A DNA stretch of 64,000 nt. It comes from Brassica napus (Eukaryota; Streptophyta; Magnoliopsida; Brassicales; Brassicaceae). The position numbers and the translations under genes are program-made. The stretch spans positions 1,054,001-1,118,000 of the forward strand of contig NC_063438.1 of the NCBI RefSeq assembly GCF_020379485.1, read 5' to 3'. The notes below the pieces were generated by a model. That model was not told the origin of the DNA and did no database searches. It was given only the letters and a program-made list of their open reading frames with translations. Below are positions 1 through 14,160 of this stretch, in pieces (position 1 is the stretch's first letter; each line of letters starts with the position of its first letter).

Positions 1-3000
1 AACCACCACTAAAATCGCTATTCTCTAGAAAAAACGGAGAACAAAGGTACCAAACCTCTTTGACCTTCATCATATGTTACTTAAGGAAGCAATATGCATT
101 AAAAATAGAACTTTCATTTTTTTGAATTTTCTCAAAATCTATGAGTTAACCCCTACGAAAATATTGAATTTTTCGGTAAATGCTCTATATAATGAAAGCC
201 TATGATCTTTAGTGTTGTTTTAAATTTTCTAAGCTCATTATAAATTTAATTAATGTATATTAAACCTCTTTTCATGGTACATGGAGCATTTAATTTTTTG
301 TCAGTTAATTTAGTAAAACTTCATAATACTCCCCCAAATTGGTTGAGTAACCACTATAAAATCGCTATTCTCTAGAAAAAAGAGACGGCAAAGGTTTCAA
401 ACCTCTTTGACCTTCATCATATGTTAGTGAAGGATGCAACTATGCATTAAAATAAATTTTTATTTTTTTTGAATTTTTCTCAAAATCTATGGGTAACCCC
501 CTACGAGAATATAGATTTTTCGGTAAATGCTCTAATAATAAAGTCTATGATTTTTAGTGTTGTTTTAAAATTGCTAAACACATTCTACATTTATATTAAT
601 GTATATTAAACTCTCTTTCATGGTACATGGTATCGAGTAAATTTTTTGTCAGTAATTTAGTAAAACTTCATAACTACTCCCCATATTGGTTGACTAACCA
701 CTATAAAATCGTTATTCTCTAGAAAACGGAGACAACAAGTTTCAAACCTCTTTAACCTTCATCATATGTTAGTGAACGATGCAAATATCCATTAAATAGA
801 ATTTTATTTTTTAAAATTTTTTCTCACATCTATGGGTTAACCCTATGAAAATATTAAATTTTTCTGCAAATGCTTAATATATGAAGCCTATGATTTTTAG
901 TGCTGTTTTAAAATTGCTAACACGTTCTATATTTATATTAATGTATATTAAACTCTCTTTCATGGTACATGGGTATCGATTAAATTTTTTGTCAGTTAAT
1001 TTAGTAAGACTTCATAATACTCCCCCATTGGTTGACTAACCACTATAAAATCGCTATTCCCTAGAAAAACGGAGAAACAAAGGTACCAAACCTCTTTGAC
1101 CTTCATCATATGTTAGTTAAGGAAGAACTATGCATTAAAATAGAATTTTTATTTTTTTGAATTTTTCTCAAAATCTATGAGTTCACTCTACGAAAATATT
1201 GATTTTTTCGGTAAATGCTCTATATAATGAAGCCTATTATTTTTAGTGTGTTTTAAAATTTCTAAACACATTCATTACATTTTTATTAATGTATATTAAA
1301 CTCTCTTTCATTGTACATGGGTATCGATTTAATTTTTTGTCAGTTAATTTAGTAAAACTTCATAATACTCCCCAAATTGGTTGAGTAACCACTATAAATC
1401 GCTATTCTCTAGAAAAAAGAGACGGCAAAGGTTTCAAAACCTTTGACCTTCATCATATGTTAGTGAAGGATGCAACTATGCATTAAATAGAATTTTCATT
1501 TTTTTTGAATTTTTCTCAAAATCTATGTGTTAACCCATACGAAAATATAGAATTTTTCGGTAAATGCTCTATATAATGAAGCCTATGATTTTTATGCTGT
1601 TTTAAATTGCTAAACACGTTCTACATTTGTATTAATGTATATTAAACTCTCTTTCATGGTACATGGGTATCGATTAAATTTTTTGTCAGTTAATTTAGTA
1701 AAACTTCATAATACTCCCCATATTGGTTGAGTAACCACTATAAAATCGCTATTCTCTAGAAAAACGTAACACAACAACAGGTTTCAAACCTCTTTAACCT
1801 TCATCATATGCTAGTAAAGGATGCAACTATGCATTAAAATAATTTTTCTTTTTTGAATTTTTCTCAAAATCTATGTGTTAACCCCTACTAGAAAATATAG
1901 AATTTTTCGGTAAATGCTCTATAATGAAGTCTATGATTTTTAGTGTTGTTTTAAAATGCTAAACACATTCTACATTTGTATTAATGTATATTAAACTCTC
2001 TTTCATGGTACTGGGTATCGATTAAATTTTTTGTCAGTTAATTTAGTAAAACATTCATACTTACTCCCACATACTCTAGGTTGACTAACCTCTTAAAATC
2101 GCTATTCTCTAGAAAACGGAGACAAGAAAGGTTTCAAACCTCTTTCACCTTCGTCGTATGTTATTGAAGGATGCAATTATCCATTAAAATAGAATTTTAA
2201 TTTTTTTTGAATTTTTCTGAAAATCTATGGGTTAACTCCTATGAAAATATTGAATTTTTCGGTAAATGCTCTATATAATGAAGCCTATGATTTTTAGTGC
2301 TGTTTTAAAATTGCTAAAAACGTTATACATTTGTATTAATGTATATTAAACTCTCTTTCATGGTACATGGGTACGTATCGATTAAATTTTTTGTCCGTTA
2401 ATTTAGTAAATTTCATAATACTACTCCCCATATTGGTTGAGTAACCACTATAAATCGCTATTCTTTAGAAAAACGGAGACAAAAAAGGTTCCAAACTCTT
2501 TGACCTTCATCATATGTTAGTGAAGAATGCAACTATGCATTTAAATAGAATTTTCATTTTTTTGAAATTTTCTCAAAATCTATGTGTTAACCTCATTTTC
2601 CTTCATCATATGTGATAACTTATGATGAAGGAAATGAGGTTTGAAACTTTTTCTAGAGAATAGCGATTTTAATAGTGGTTAGTCCACCAATTTAGGGATT
2701 ATTATGAATTTTACTAAATTAATTGACAAAAAAAATAAAACGATATCCATGTACCATGCAAAGTATTTTAATATGCATTAATATAAATATATAATGTGTT
2801 TATAATTTTAAAACTACACTAAAGATCATAGGCTTGAGTATATAGAGCATTTACCGAAATTTCAATATTTTCGTAGGGTTAATACATAGATTCTGAGAAA
2901 GTTCAAAAATATGAAAATACTGTTTATGGATAGTTCATCCTTCACTAACATATGATGAAGGAAAAAGAGGTTTAAAAACCTTTGTTGTCTCCGTTTTTCT

Positions 3001-3153
3001 AGAGAATAGCGATTATATAGTGGTTCGTCCACCAATTTAGGGAGTATTATGAATTTTACTAAATTAATTGACTAAAAATAAAGCGATGCCCATGTAAAAA
3101 ATGAAAGAAAGTTTAATATACATTAATACAAAATATATAATGTGTTTAGAAAT
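1..3153. repeat. ~350-bp satellite array, noisy left segment
   Basis: Tandem copies of an AT-rich unit of about 350 bp. Each unit carries the landmarks TAACCACTATAAAATCGC, CTTCATCATATGTTAGTGAA and TTCATGGTACATGGG. Units run forward to about 2590 and in reverse orientation after a palindrome at 2589-2641. The whole segment matches 17631-20801 unit for unit, including private variants such as an AAAGAGACGGCAAAGG block and a TACGTATCGATT block, but with many scattered single-base deletions. It stops at the N gap. The unit length resembles the roughly 350-bp subtelomeric satellites described in Brassica (BrSTR-type); that family name is a guess from length and genus only. Confidence 0.95.
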
Positions 3154-3253
3154 NNNNNNNNNNNNNNNNNNNNNNNNNNNNNNNNNNNNNNNNNNNNNNN
3201 NNNNNNNNNNNNNNNNNNNNNNNNNNNNNNNNNNNNNNNNNNNNNNNNNNNNN
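3154..3253. other. Assembly gap (100 N)
   Basis: Exactly 100 N bases, a conventional placeholder for a gap of unknown size inside the satellite array. Left of the gap the units are in reverse orientation; right of it they are forward, so the gap also hides an orientation change. Confidence 0.99.
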
Positions 3254-6200
3254 TCGGTGTAAATGCGCTCATATAATTGAAGCCTATGATCGTTAGTGTT
3301 GTTTAAAAATTTCAACCACATTCTAATTCGTATTTAATGTATAAAACTCCTTTCATGTACATGGGCATCGTTTAATTTTTGTCAATTAATTAGGAAAACT
3401 TCATAATACTCACAATTAGTTGACTAAACAACTATAAATCGCTATTCTCTAGAAAAACAGAGACAACAAAGATTCAAACCTCTTTGACCTTCATCAAATG
3501 TTAATGAATGATGCATCTATGCATTAAAATATAATTGTTATTTTTGAATTTTTCGCAAAATCTATTGTTAACCCTACGAAAATATAGAATTTTTCGAGAA
3601 ATGCTCTATATATAGAGAAGCCATGATCTTTAGGTGTTGTTTTAAAATTTCTAAACACATTCTACATTTGTATTAAGTATATTAAACTCTCTTTCAAGGT
3701 ACATGGGCATCGTTTAAATTTTTGTCAATTAATTTAGTAAAACTTCAAATACTCCCGAAAAATTGTTGAGTAAGCACTATAAATCGCTATTCTTAGAAAA
3801 CGGAGACAACAAAGGTTCGAAACCTCTTTGACCTTCATCATATGTTAGTGAAGGATGCAACTTGCATTAAAATAGAATTTTCATTTGTTTTGAATTTTTC
3901 TCAAAATCTATGTGTTAACCCCTACGAAAATATTAAATTTTCGGTAAATACTCTATATTAATGAAGCCTATGATCTTTAGTGTTGTTTTAAAATTCTAAA
4001 CACATTCCACATTTGTATTAATGTATATTAAACATTCTTTCATGGTACATGGGTATCGTTTAAATTTTTGTCAGTTTAATTAGTAAAACTTCATAATACT
4101 CCAAATATTGTTGACTAACCACTATAAAATCGCTATTCTCTAGAAAACGAAGACAACAAAGGTTCAAACCTCTTTGACCTTCATCATATGTTAGTGAAGG
4201 ATGCAACTATGCATTAAAATCAAATTTTCATTTTTTGAATTTTTCTCAAAATCTATGTGCCCTACGAAAATATTGAATTTTTGGTAAATGCTCTAATAAT
4301 GAAGCCTATGATCTTTAGTGTTGTTTTAAAATTTCTAAACACATTCTACATTTGTATTAATGTATATTAAACTCTCTTTCATGGTAAATGGGCATCGTTT
4401 AAATTTTTTGTCAATTAATTAGTAAAACTTCATAATACTCGCTTAAATTGGTTGACTAACCACTATAAATCGCTATTCTTTAGAAAAACAGAGACAACAA
4501 AGGTTCCAAACCTCTTTGACCTTCATCATATGTTAGTGAAGGATGCAAAATGCATTAAAATAGAATTTTCATTTTTTTGAATTTTCTCAAAATCTATGTG
4601 GTTAACCTCTACGAAAATATTGAATTTTAGGTAAATGCTATATATAATTGAAGCCTATGATTTAGTGTTGTTTAAAAATTTCTAAACACATTTATATTTG
4701 TATTAATGTATATTAAACTCTCTTTCATGGTACATGGGATCGTTTAATTTTTTGTCAATTAATTTAGGTAAACTTCATAATACTCCCCAATTGGATGACT
4801 AACAACTACAAAATCGTTATTCTCTAGAAAAAAGGAGAGAAACAAAGGTTTCAAACCTCTTTGACCTTCATCATATGTTAGTAAAGGAAGCAACTATGCA
4901 TTAAAATAGAATTTTCATTTTTTTGAAATTTTCTCAAAATCTATGGTTAACCCCTACGCAAATATTGATTTTTCGGTAAATGCTCTATATACTGAAGCCT
5001 ATGATCTTTAGTGTCGTTTTAAAATTCTAAACACATTCTACATTTGTATTAATGTATATTAAACTCTCTTTCATGGTACATGGGCATCGTTAAAATTTTT
5101 GTCAATTAATTTAGTAAAACTTATAATACTCCTTAATTAGTTGAGTAACCACTATAAATTGCTATTCTTAGAAAACGGAGACAACAAATGTTCCAAACCT
5201 CTTTGACCTTCATCATATGTTAGTGAAGGATGCAACTATCCATTAAAATAGAATTTTATTTTTTGAATTTTTCTCAAAATCTATGGGTAAACCCCTACGA
5301 AAATATTAATTTTTGGTAAATGATCTATATACTGAAGCCTATGATTTTAGTGTTGTTTTAAAATTGCTAAACACATTCTACATTTGTATTAATGTATATT
5401 AAACTCTCTTTCATGGTACATGGGTATCGATTAATTTTTGTCATTAATTTAGTAAAACTTCATAATACTCCATATGGTTAAATAACCACTATAAAATTAC
5501 TATTCTCTAGAAAAACGGAAACAACAAAGGTTTCAAACCTCTTTGACCTTCATCATATGTTAGTGAAGGATGCAACTATGCATTAAAATAGAATTTTCAT
5601 TTTTTGAATTTTTCTCAAAATCTATGTGTTAACCCTTACGAAAATATTGAATTTTCGGTAAATGCTCTATATAATGAAGCCTATGATCTTTAGTGTTGTT
5701 TTAAAATTTCTAAACACATTCCACATTTGTATTAATGTATATTAAACTTTCTTTCATGGTACATGGGTATCGATTAAATTTTTTGTCAGTTAATTTAGTA
5801 AAACTTCATAATACTCCCAAATGGTTGACTAACCACTATAAAATCGCTATTTCTAGAAAACGAAGACAACAAAGGTTTCAAACCTCTTTGACCTTCATCA
5901 TATGTTAGTGAAGGATGCAACTATGCATTAAAATTGAATTTTCATTTTTTGAATTTTCTCAAAATCTATGTGTCCCTACGAAAATATTGAATTTTTGGTA
6001 AAGCTCTATATAATGAAGCCTATGATCTTTAGTGTGTTTAAAAATTTCTAAACACATTCTACATTTGTATTAATGTATTAAACTCTCTTTCATGGTAAAT
6101 GGGCATCGTTTAAATTTTTTGTCAATTAATTTAATAAAACTTCATAATACTCCCTAAATGGTTGAGTAACCACTATAAATCGCTATTCTTAGAAAACGGA

Positions 6201-9200
6201 GACAACAAAGGTTCCAAAACTCTTTGACCTTCATCATATGTTAGTGAAGAATGCAACTATGCATTAAAATAGAATTTTCATTTTTTTGAATTTTCTCAAA
6301 ATCTATGTGTTAACCCTACGAAAATATTGAATTTTAGGTAAATGCTCTATATAATGAAGCCTATGATTTTAGTGTTGTTTAAAATTTAAACACATTTTAT
6401 ATTTGTATTAATGTATATTAAACTCTCTTTCATGGTATATGGGCATCGTTTAAATTTTTTGTCAATTAATTAGTAAAACTTCTAATACTCCCCAAATTGG
6501 TTGACTAACAAAATAAAATCGTTTTCTCTAGAAAACGGAGAAACAAAGGTTCAAACCTCTTTGACCTTCATCATATGTTAGTTAAGGAAGCAACTATGCA
6601 TTAAAATAGAATTTCATTTTTTTGAATTTTTCTCAAAATCTATGGTTAACCCCTACGAAAATATTTAATTTTCGGTAAATGATCTATATAATGAAGCCTA
6701 TGATCTTTAGTGTTGTTTTAAAATTTCTAAGGACATTATACATTTGTATTAATGTATATTAAACTCTCTTTCATGGTAATGGGCATCTTAATTTTTTTGT
6801 CAATTAATTTAGTAAAACTTCATAATACTGCCTAAATGGTTGAGTAAGCACTATAAATCGCTATTCTTTAGAAAAACGGAGACAACAAAGGTTCCAAACC
6901 TCTTTGACCTTCATCATATGTTAGAAGAATGCAACTATGCATTAAAATAGAATTTTATTTTTTTGAATTTTTCTCAAAATCTATGGGTTAACCCCTACGA
7001 AAATATTGATTTTCGGTAAATGCTCTATATAATGAAGCCTATGATCTTTAGTGTTGTTTTAAAATTTCTAACACATTCTATTCGTATTAATGTATATTAA
7101 ACTCTCTTTCATGGTACATGGGCATCGTTTAATTTTTTTGTCAATTAATTTAGGAAAACTTCATAATACTCCACAAATTGGTGACTAACAACTATAAAAT
7201 CGCTATTCTCTAGAAAAACAACAGAGACAACAAAGGTTCAAACCTCTTTGACCTCATCAAATGTTAGTGAATGATGCAACTATGCATTAAAATATATTTT
7301 TATTTTGAATTTTTCTCAAAATCTATTTGTTAACCCCTACGAAAAATAGAATTTTTCGGAAATGCTCTATATATAAGCCTATGATCTTTGTATTGTTTTA
7401 AAATTTCTAAACACATTCTACATTTGTATTAATGTATATTAAACTCTCTTTCAAGGTACATGGGCATCGTTTTTAAATTTTTTGTTAAAATTTAGTAAAA
7501 CTTCATAATACTCCCGAAATTTGTTAAGTAACCACTATAAATCGCTATTCTTTAGAAAACGGAGACAACAAAGGTTCGAAACCTCTTTGACCTTCATCAT
7601 ATGTTAGTGAGGATGCAACTATGGATTAAAATAGAATTTTCATTTTTTTGAATTTTTCTCAAAATCTATGTGGTTAACCCCTACGAAAATATTGAATTTT
7701 CGGTAAATACTCTATATAATGAAGCTATGATCTTTAGTATTGTTTTAAAATTTCTAAACACATTCTACATTTGTATTAATGTATATTAAACTTCTTCATG
7801 GTACATGGGTATCGATTAATTTTTTGTCAGTTATTTAGTAAAACTTCATAATACTCCCCAAATTGGTTGACTAACCACTATAAAATTGCTATTTCTAGAA
7901 AAACGAAGACAACAAAGGTTTCAAACCTCTTTGACCTTCATCATATGTTAGTGAAGGATGCAACTATGCATTAAAATAAATTTCATTTTTTGAATTTTCT
8001 CAAAATCTATGTGTCCCTACGAAAATATTGAATTTTTGGTAAATGCTCTATATAATGAAGCCTATGATCTTTAGTGTTGTTTTAAAAATTCTAAACACAT
8101 TCTACATTTGTATTAATGTATATTAAACTCTCTTTCATGGTAAATGGCATCGTTTAAATTTTTTGTCAATTAATTTAGTAAAATTCATAATACTCGCTAA
8201 ATTGGTTGACTAACCACTATAAATCGCTATTCTTTAGAAAACAGAGACAACAAAGGTTCCAAACCTCTTTGACCTTCATCATATGTTAGTGAAGAATGCA
8301 ACTATGCATTAAAATAGAATTTTCATATTTTTGAAATTTCTCAAAATCTATGGTTAACCTACGAAAATATTGAATTTCTAGGTAAATGCTCTATATAATG
8401 AAGCCTATGATTTTAGTGTTGTTTAAAAATTTCTAAACACATTCTATATTTGTATTAATGTATATTAAACTCTCTTTCATGGTACATGGGCATCGTTTAT
8501 TTTTTTGTCAATTAATAGGTAAAAACTTCATAATACTCCCCAAATTGGTTGACTAACAACTACAAAATCGTATTCTCTAGAAAAACGGAGAAACAAAGGT
8601 TTCAAACCTCTTTGACCTTCATCATATGTTAGTAAGGATGCAACTATGCATTAAAATAGAATTTTTTTTTTTTGAAATTTTCTCAAATCTATGGTTAACC
8701 CTACGAAATATTGATTTTTCGGTAAATGCACTATATACTGAAGCCTATGATCTTTAGTGTTGTTTTAAAATTTCTAAACACATTCTACATTTGTATTAAT
8801 GTATATTAAACTCTCTTTCATGGTACATGGGCATCGTTTAAATTTTGTCAATTAATTTAGTAAAATTCATAATACTCCTTAAATTAGTTGAGTAACCACT
8901 ATAAATTGCTATTCTTTAGAAAACGGAGACAACAAAGGTTCCAAACCTCTTTGACCTTCATCATATGTTAGTGAAGGATGCAACTATCCATTAAAATAGA
9001 ATTTCATTTTTTGAATTTTTCTCAAAATCTATGGGTTAACCCCTACGAAAATATTTAATTTTTGGTAAATGATCTATATACTGAAGCCTAAGATTTTTAG
9101 TGTTGTTTTAAAATGCTAAACACATTATACATCTGTATTAATGTATATTAAACTCTCTTTCATGGTACATGGGTATCGATTAAATTTTTTGTCAGTTAAT

Positions 9201-12200
9201 TTAGTAAAACTTCATAATACTCCCATATGGTTGACTAACCACTATAAAATTGCTATTTTCTAGAAAACGGAGACAACAAAGGTTTCAAACCTCTTTGACC
9301 TTCATCATTGTTAGTGAAGGATGCAACTATGCATTAAAATAGAATTTTCATTTTTTTGAATTTTTCTCAAAATCTATGTGTTAACCCTACGAAAATATTG
9401 AATTTTCGGTAAATATTCTATATAATGAAGTCTATGATTTTAGTGTTGTTTTAAATTGCTAAACACATTCTACATTTGTATTAATGTATATTAAACTCTC
9501 TTTCATGGTACATGGGTATCGATTATTTTTTGTCAGTTAATTTAGTAAAACTTTATAATACTCCCATATTGGTTGACTAACCACTATAAAATTGCTATTC
9601 TCTAGAAAAACGGAGACAACAAAGGTTTCAAACCTCTTTGACCTTCATCATATGTTAGTGAAGGATGCAACTATGCATTAAAATAGAATTTTCATTTTTT
9701 TTGAAATTTTCTCAAAATCTATGGGTTAACCCCTACGCAAATTTTGATTTTTTCGGTAAATGCATTATATACTGAAGCCTATGATCGTTAGTGTCGTTTT
9801 AAAATTTCTAAACACATTCTACATTTGCATTAATGTATATTAAACTCTCTTTCATGGTACATGGGCAATGTTTAAATTTTTTGTCAATTAATTTAGTAAA
9901 ACTTCATAATACTCCCAAATTGGTTGACTAACCACTATAAAATCGTTATTCTCTAGAAAAAGGGAGACACCAAAGGTTTCAAACCTCTTTGACCTTCATC
10001 ATATGTTAGTGAAGGATGCAACTATGCATTAAAATAGAATTTTCATTTTTTTGAATTTTTTTTTTAAAATCTATGTATTAACCCCTACGAAAATATTAAA
10101 TTTTCGGTAAATACTCTATATAATGAAGCCTATGATATTTAGTATTGTTTTAAAATTTCTAAACACATTCCACATTTGTATTAATGTATATTAAACATTC
10201 TTTCATGGTACATGGGTATCGATTAAATTTTTTGTCAGTTTATTTAGTAAAACTTCATAATACTCCCCATGTTGTTTGACTAACCACTATAAAATCGCTA
10301 TTTTCTAGAAAAACGAAGACAACAAAAGTTTCAAACCTCTTTGACCTTCATCATATGTTAGTGAAGGATGCAACTATGCATTAAAATTAAATTTTCATTT
10401 TTTTTGAATTTTTCTCAAAATCTATGTGTCCCTACGAAAATATTGAATTTTTTGGTAAATGCTCTATATAATGAAGCCTATGATCTTTAGTGTTGTTTTA
10501 AAATTCCTAAACACATTCTACATTTGTATTAATGTATATTAAACTCTCTTTCATGGTAAATGGGCATCGTTTAAATTTTTTGTCAATTAATTTAGTAAAA
10601 CTTCATAATACTCCCCAAATTAGTTGACTAACAACTACAAAATCGTTATTCTCTAGAAAAACGGAGAAACAAAGGTTTCAAACCTCTTTGACCTTCATCA
10701 TATGTTAGTAAAGGAAGCAACTATGCATTAAAATAGAATTTTCATTTTTTTTGAATTTTTCTCAAAATCTATGGGTTAACACCCCTACGAAAATATTTAA
10801 TTTTTCGGTAAATGATCTATATAACTAAAGCCTATGATCTTTAGTGTTGTTTTAAAATTTCTAAGGACATTATACATTTGTATTAATGTATATTAAACTC
10901 TCTTTCATGGTACATGGGCATTGTTTAAATTTTTTGTCAATTAATTTAGTAAAACTTTATAATACTCCTTAAATTGGTTGAGTAACCACTATAAATCGCT
11001 ATTCTTTAGAAAACGGAGACAACAAAGGTTCCAAACCTCTTTGACCTTCATCATATGTTAGTGAAGGATGCAACTATCCATTAAAATAGAATTTTGTTTT
11101 TTGAATTTTTCTCAAAATCTATGGGTTAACCCCTACGAAAATATTGAATTTTTCGGTAAATGCTCTATATAATGAAGCCTATGATCTTTAGTGTTGTTTT
11201 AAAATTTCTAACCATATTCTACATTCGTATTAATGTATATTAAACTCTCTTTCATGGTACATGGGCATCGTTTAATTTGTTTGCCAATTAATTTAGGAAA
11301 ACTTCATAACACTCCCCAAATTGGTTGACTAACAACTATAAAATCGCTATTCTCTAGAAAATTAGAGACAACAAAGATTTCAAACCTCTTTGACCTTCAT
11401 CAAATGTTAGTGAAGGATGCAACTATGCATTAAAATATAATTTTCATTTTTTTGAATTTTTTTCAAAATCTATGTGTAACCCCTACGAAAATATAGAATT
11501 TTTCGGTAAATGCTCTATATAATGAAGCCTATGATCTTTAGTATTGTTTTAAAATTTCTAAACACATACTACATTTGTATTAATGTATATTAAACTCTCT
11601 TTCAAGGTACATGTGCATCGTTTAATTTTTTTGTTAATTAATTTAGTAAAACTTCATAATACTCCCTAAATTGGTTAAGTAAGCACTATAAATCGATATT
11701 CTTTAGAAAACGGAGACAACAAAGGTTCGAAACCTCTTTGACCTTCATCATATGTTAGTGAAGGATGCAACTATGCATTAAAATAGAATTTTCATTTTTT
11801 TTGAATTTTTTTCAAAATCTGTGGGTTAACAATCCCTACGAAAATATTGAATTTTTCGGTAAATGCTCTATATAAAAGCCTAAGATTTTTAGTGTTGTTT
11901 TAAAATTGCTAAACACATTCAACATCTGTATTAATGTATATTAAACTCTCTTTCATGGTACATGGGTATCGATTAAATGTTTTGTCAGTTATTTTAGTAA
12001 AACTTCATAACACTCCATTGGTTGACTAACCACTATAAAATTGCTATTCTCTAGAAAAACGGAGACAACAAAGATTTCAAACCTCTTTGACCTTCATCAT
12101 ATGTTAGTGAAGGATGCAACTATGCATTAAAATAAAATTTTCATTTTTTTGAATTTTTCTCAAAATCTATGTGTGTTCCCTACGAAAATATTGAATTTTC

Positions 12201-13609
12201 GGTAAATGCTCTATATAATGAAGTCTATGATTTTTAGTGTTGTTTTAAAATTGCTAAACACATTCTAAATTTGTATTAATGTATATTAAACTCTCTTTCA
12301 TGGTACATGGATATCGATTATTTTTTTTGTCAGTTAATTTAGTAAAACTTCATAATACTCCCATATTGGTTGACTAACCACTATAAAGTTGCTATTCTCT
12401 AGAAAAACGAAGACAACAAAGGTTTCAAACCTCTTTGACCTTCATAATATGTTAGTGAAAGATGCAACTATGCATTAAAATAGAATTTTCATTTTTTTGA
12501 AATTTTTTCAAAATCTATGGGTTAACCACTACGCAAATATTGATTTTTTCGGTAAATGCACTATATACTGAAGCCTATGATCTTTAGTGTTGTTTTAAAA
12601 TTTCTAAACACATTCCAAATTTGTATTAATGTATATTAAACTCTCTTTCATGGTACATGGGCATTGTTTAAAATTTTTGTCAATTAATTTAGTAAAACTT
12701 CATAATACTCCCAAATTGGTTGACTAATCACTATAAAATCGCTATTCTCTAGAAAAACGGAGACACCAAAGGTTTCAAACCTCTTTGACCTTCATCATAT
12801 GTTAGTGAAGGATGCAACTATCCATTAAAATAGAATTTTCATTTTTTTGAATTTTTCTCAAAATCTATGTGTTAAACCCTACGAAAATATTGAATTTTCG
12901 GTAAATGCTCTATATAATGAAGCCTATGATCTTTAGTATTGTTTTAAAATTTCTAAACACATTCCAAATTTTTATTAATGTATATTAAACTTTCTTTCAT
13001 GGTACATGGGTATCGATTAAATTTTTTGTCAGTTAATTTAGTAAAACTTCATAATACTCCCCATATTGGTTGACTAACCACTATAAAATCGCTATTTTCT
13101 AGAAAAACGAAGACAACAAAGGTTTCAAACCTCTTTAACCTTCATCATATGTTAGTGAAGGATGCAACTATGCATTAAAATTGAATTTTCATTTTTTTTC
13201 ATTTTTCTCAAAATCTATGTGTCCCTACGAAAATATTGAATTTTTCGGTAAATGCTCTATATAATGAAGCCTATGATCTTTAGTGTTGTTTTAAAATTTC
13301 TAAACACATTCTACATTTGTATTAATGTATATTAACCTCTCTTTCATGGTAAATGGGCATCGTTTAACTTTTTTGTCAATTAATTTAGTAAAACTTCATA
13401 ATACTGCCTAAATTGGTTGAGTAAGCACTATAAATCGCTATTCTTTAGAAAACAGAGACAACAAAGGTTCGAAACCTCTTTGACATTCATCATATGTTAG
13501 TGAAGAATGCAACTATGCATTAAAATATAAGTTTCATTTTTTTGAAATTTTCTCAAATTCTATATGTTAACCCCTACAAAAATATTGAATTTCTAGGTAA
13601 ATGCTCTAT
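3254..13609 (+). repeat. ~350-bp satellite array, forward units
   Basis: About 30 head-to-tail monomers. Variant markers recur at multiples of the monomer and hint at higher-order organisation. ATCAAATG occurs at about 3493 and 7256, a shortened GTG(TC)CCTACG variant at about 4260 and 8015, and TATCCATTAAAA at about 5238 and 8985, each pair about 3.75 kb apart (about 11 monomers). The first 6 kb show many more missing single bases, mostly in homopolymers, than the part beyond about 9.7 kb. No gene is visible here. Confidence 0.93.
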
Positions 13610-14160
13610 GTTATAACTCTTACATTACATTTAATGTCAATTTATATTTTTGAAAATTTTCTTACAATATGGGAATAACTCATAAATCATCATTAAAATA
13701 AATATATTCAAATATGACATTATAAATTTCGAAATATAATTTAATTATATAGTTTAAATTATAAAATTTTACTACTAAAATTTTCAAAAATGTTTAAAAT
13801 TTTTTAAGAAAATTATAAACATTTAATCATAAAATCATTATTTTCTTATATATCTACAAATTTTACAAATATTGTTTAATTTTAATTTTTGGTAATTATG
13901 CAAGTTTTACAAATTTATTTAATATATTTAACTAAAATAAATAGATAGAAAAATCTATCTAAGATTGTAATTTCAAATATATACATGCATATTCTTAAAT
14001 ATAATTTTATGTTTAATTAAATCAAATTTATATTAAAATATTGATACGAAATAGAAAATTTACAGTATTAGTGAAATTATATTTTAAAATATAATTTATA
14101 TTTATCTGTTAAAAATATTTTAAATTTTTTTATTACACATGGTGCAGGAAGACACCTAGT
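13610..14160 (+). mobile_element. 551-bp AT-rich insert in the satellite, possible Helitron remnant
   Basis: Satellite sequence stops after ATGCTCTAT and resumes with TCTTTAGAAAACGG. The intervening 551 bp have no similarity to the monomer. The right end reads GGTGCAGGAAGACACCTAGT: it ends in CTAGT followed by T, as Helitron 3' ends do, with a short possible GGTG/CACC stem just before. The left end has no clear A|TC terminus, and about half a satellite unit is missing across the insert, so a deletion accompanied or followed insertion. It has no coding capacity. Confidence 0.4.

Noticed and set aside
3064..3321. Open frame on the minus strand across the N gap
   Set aside because: It translates unknown bases and reversed satellite units; not a gene.
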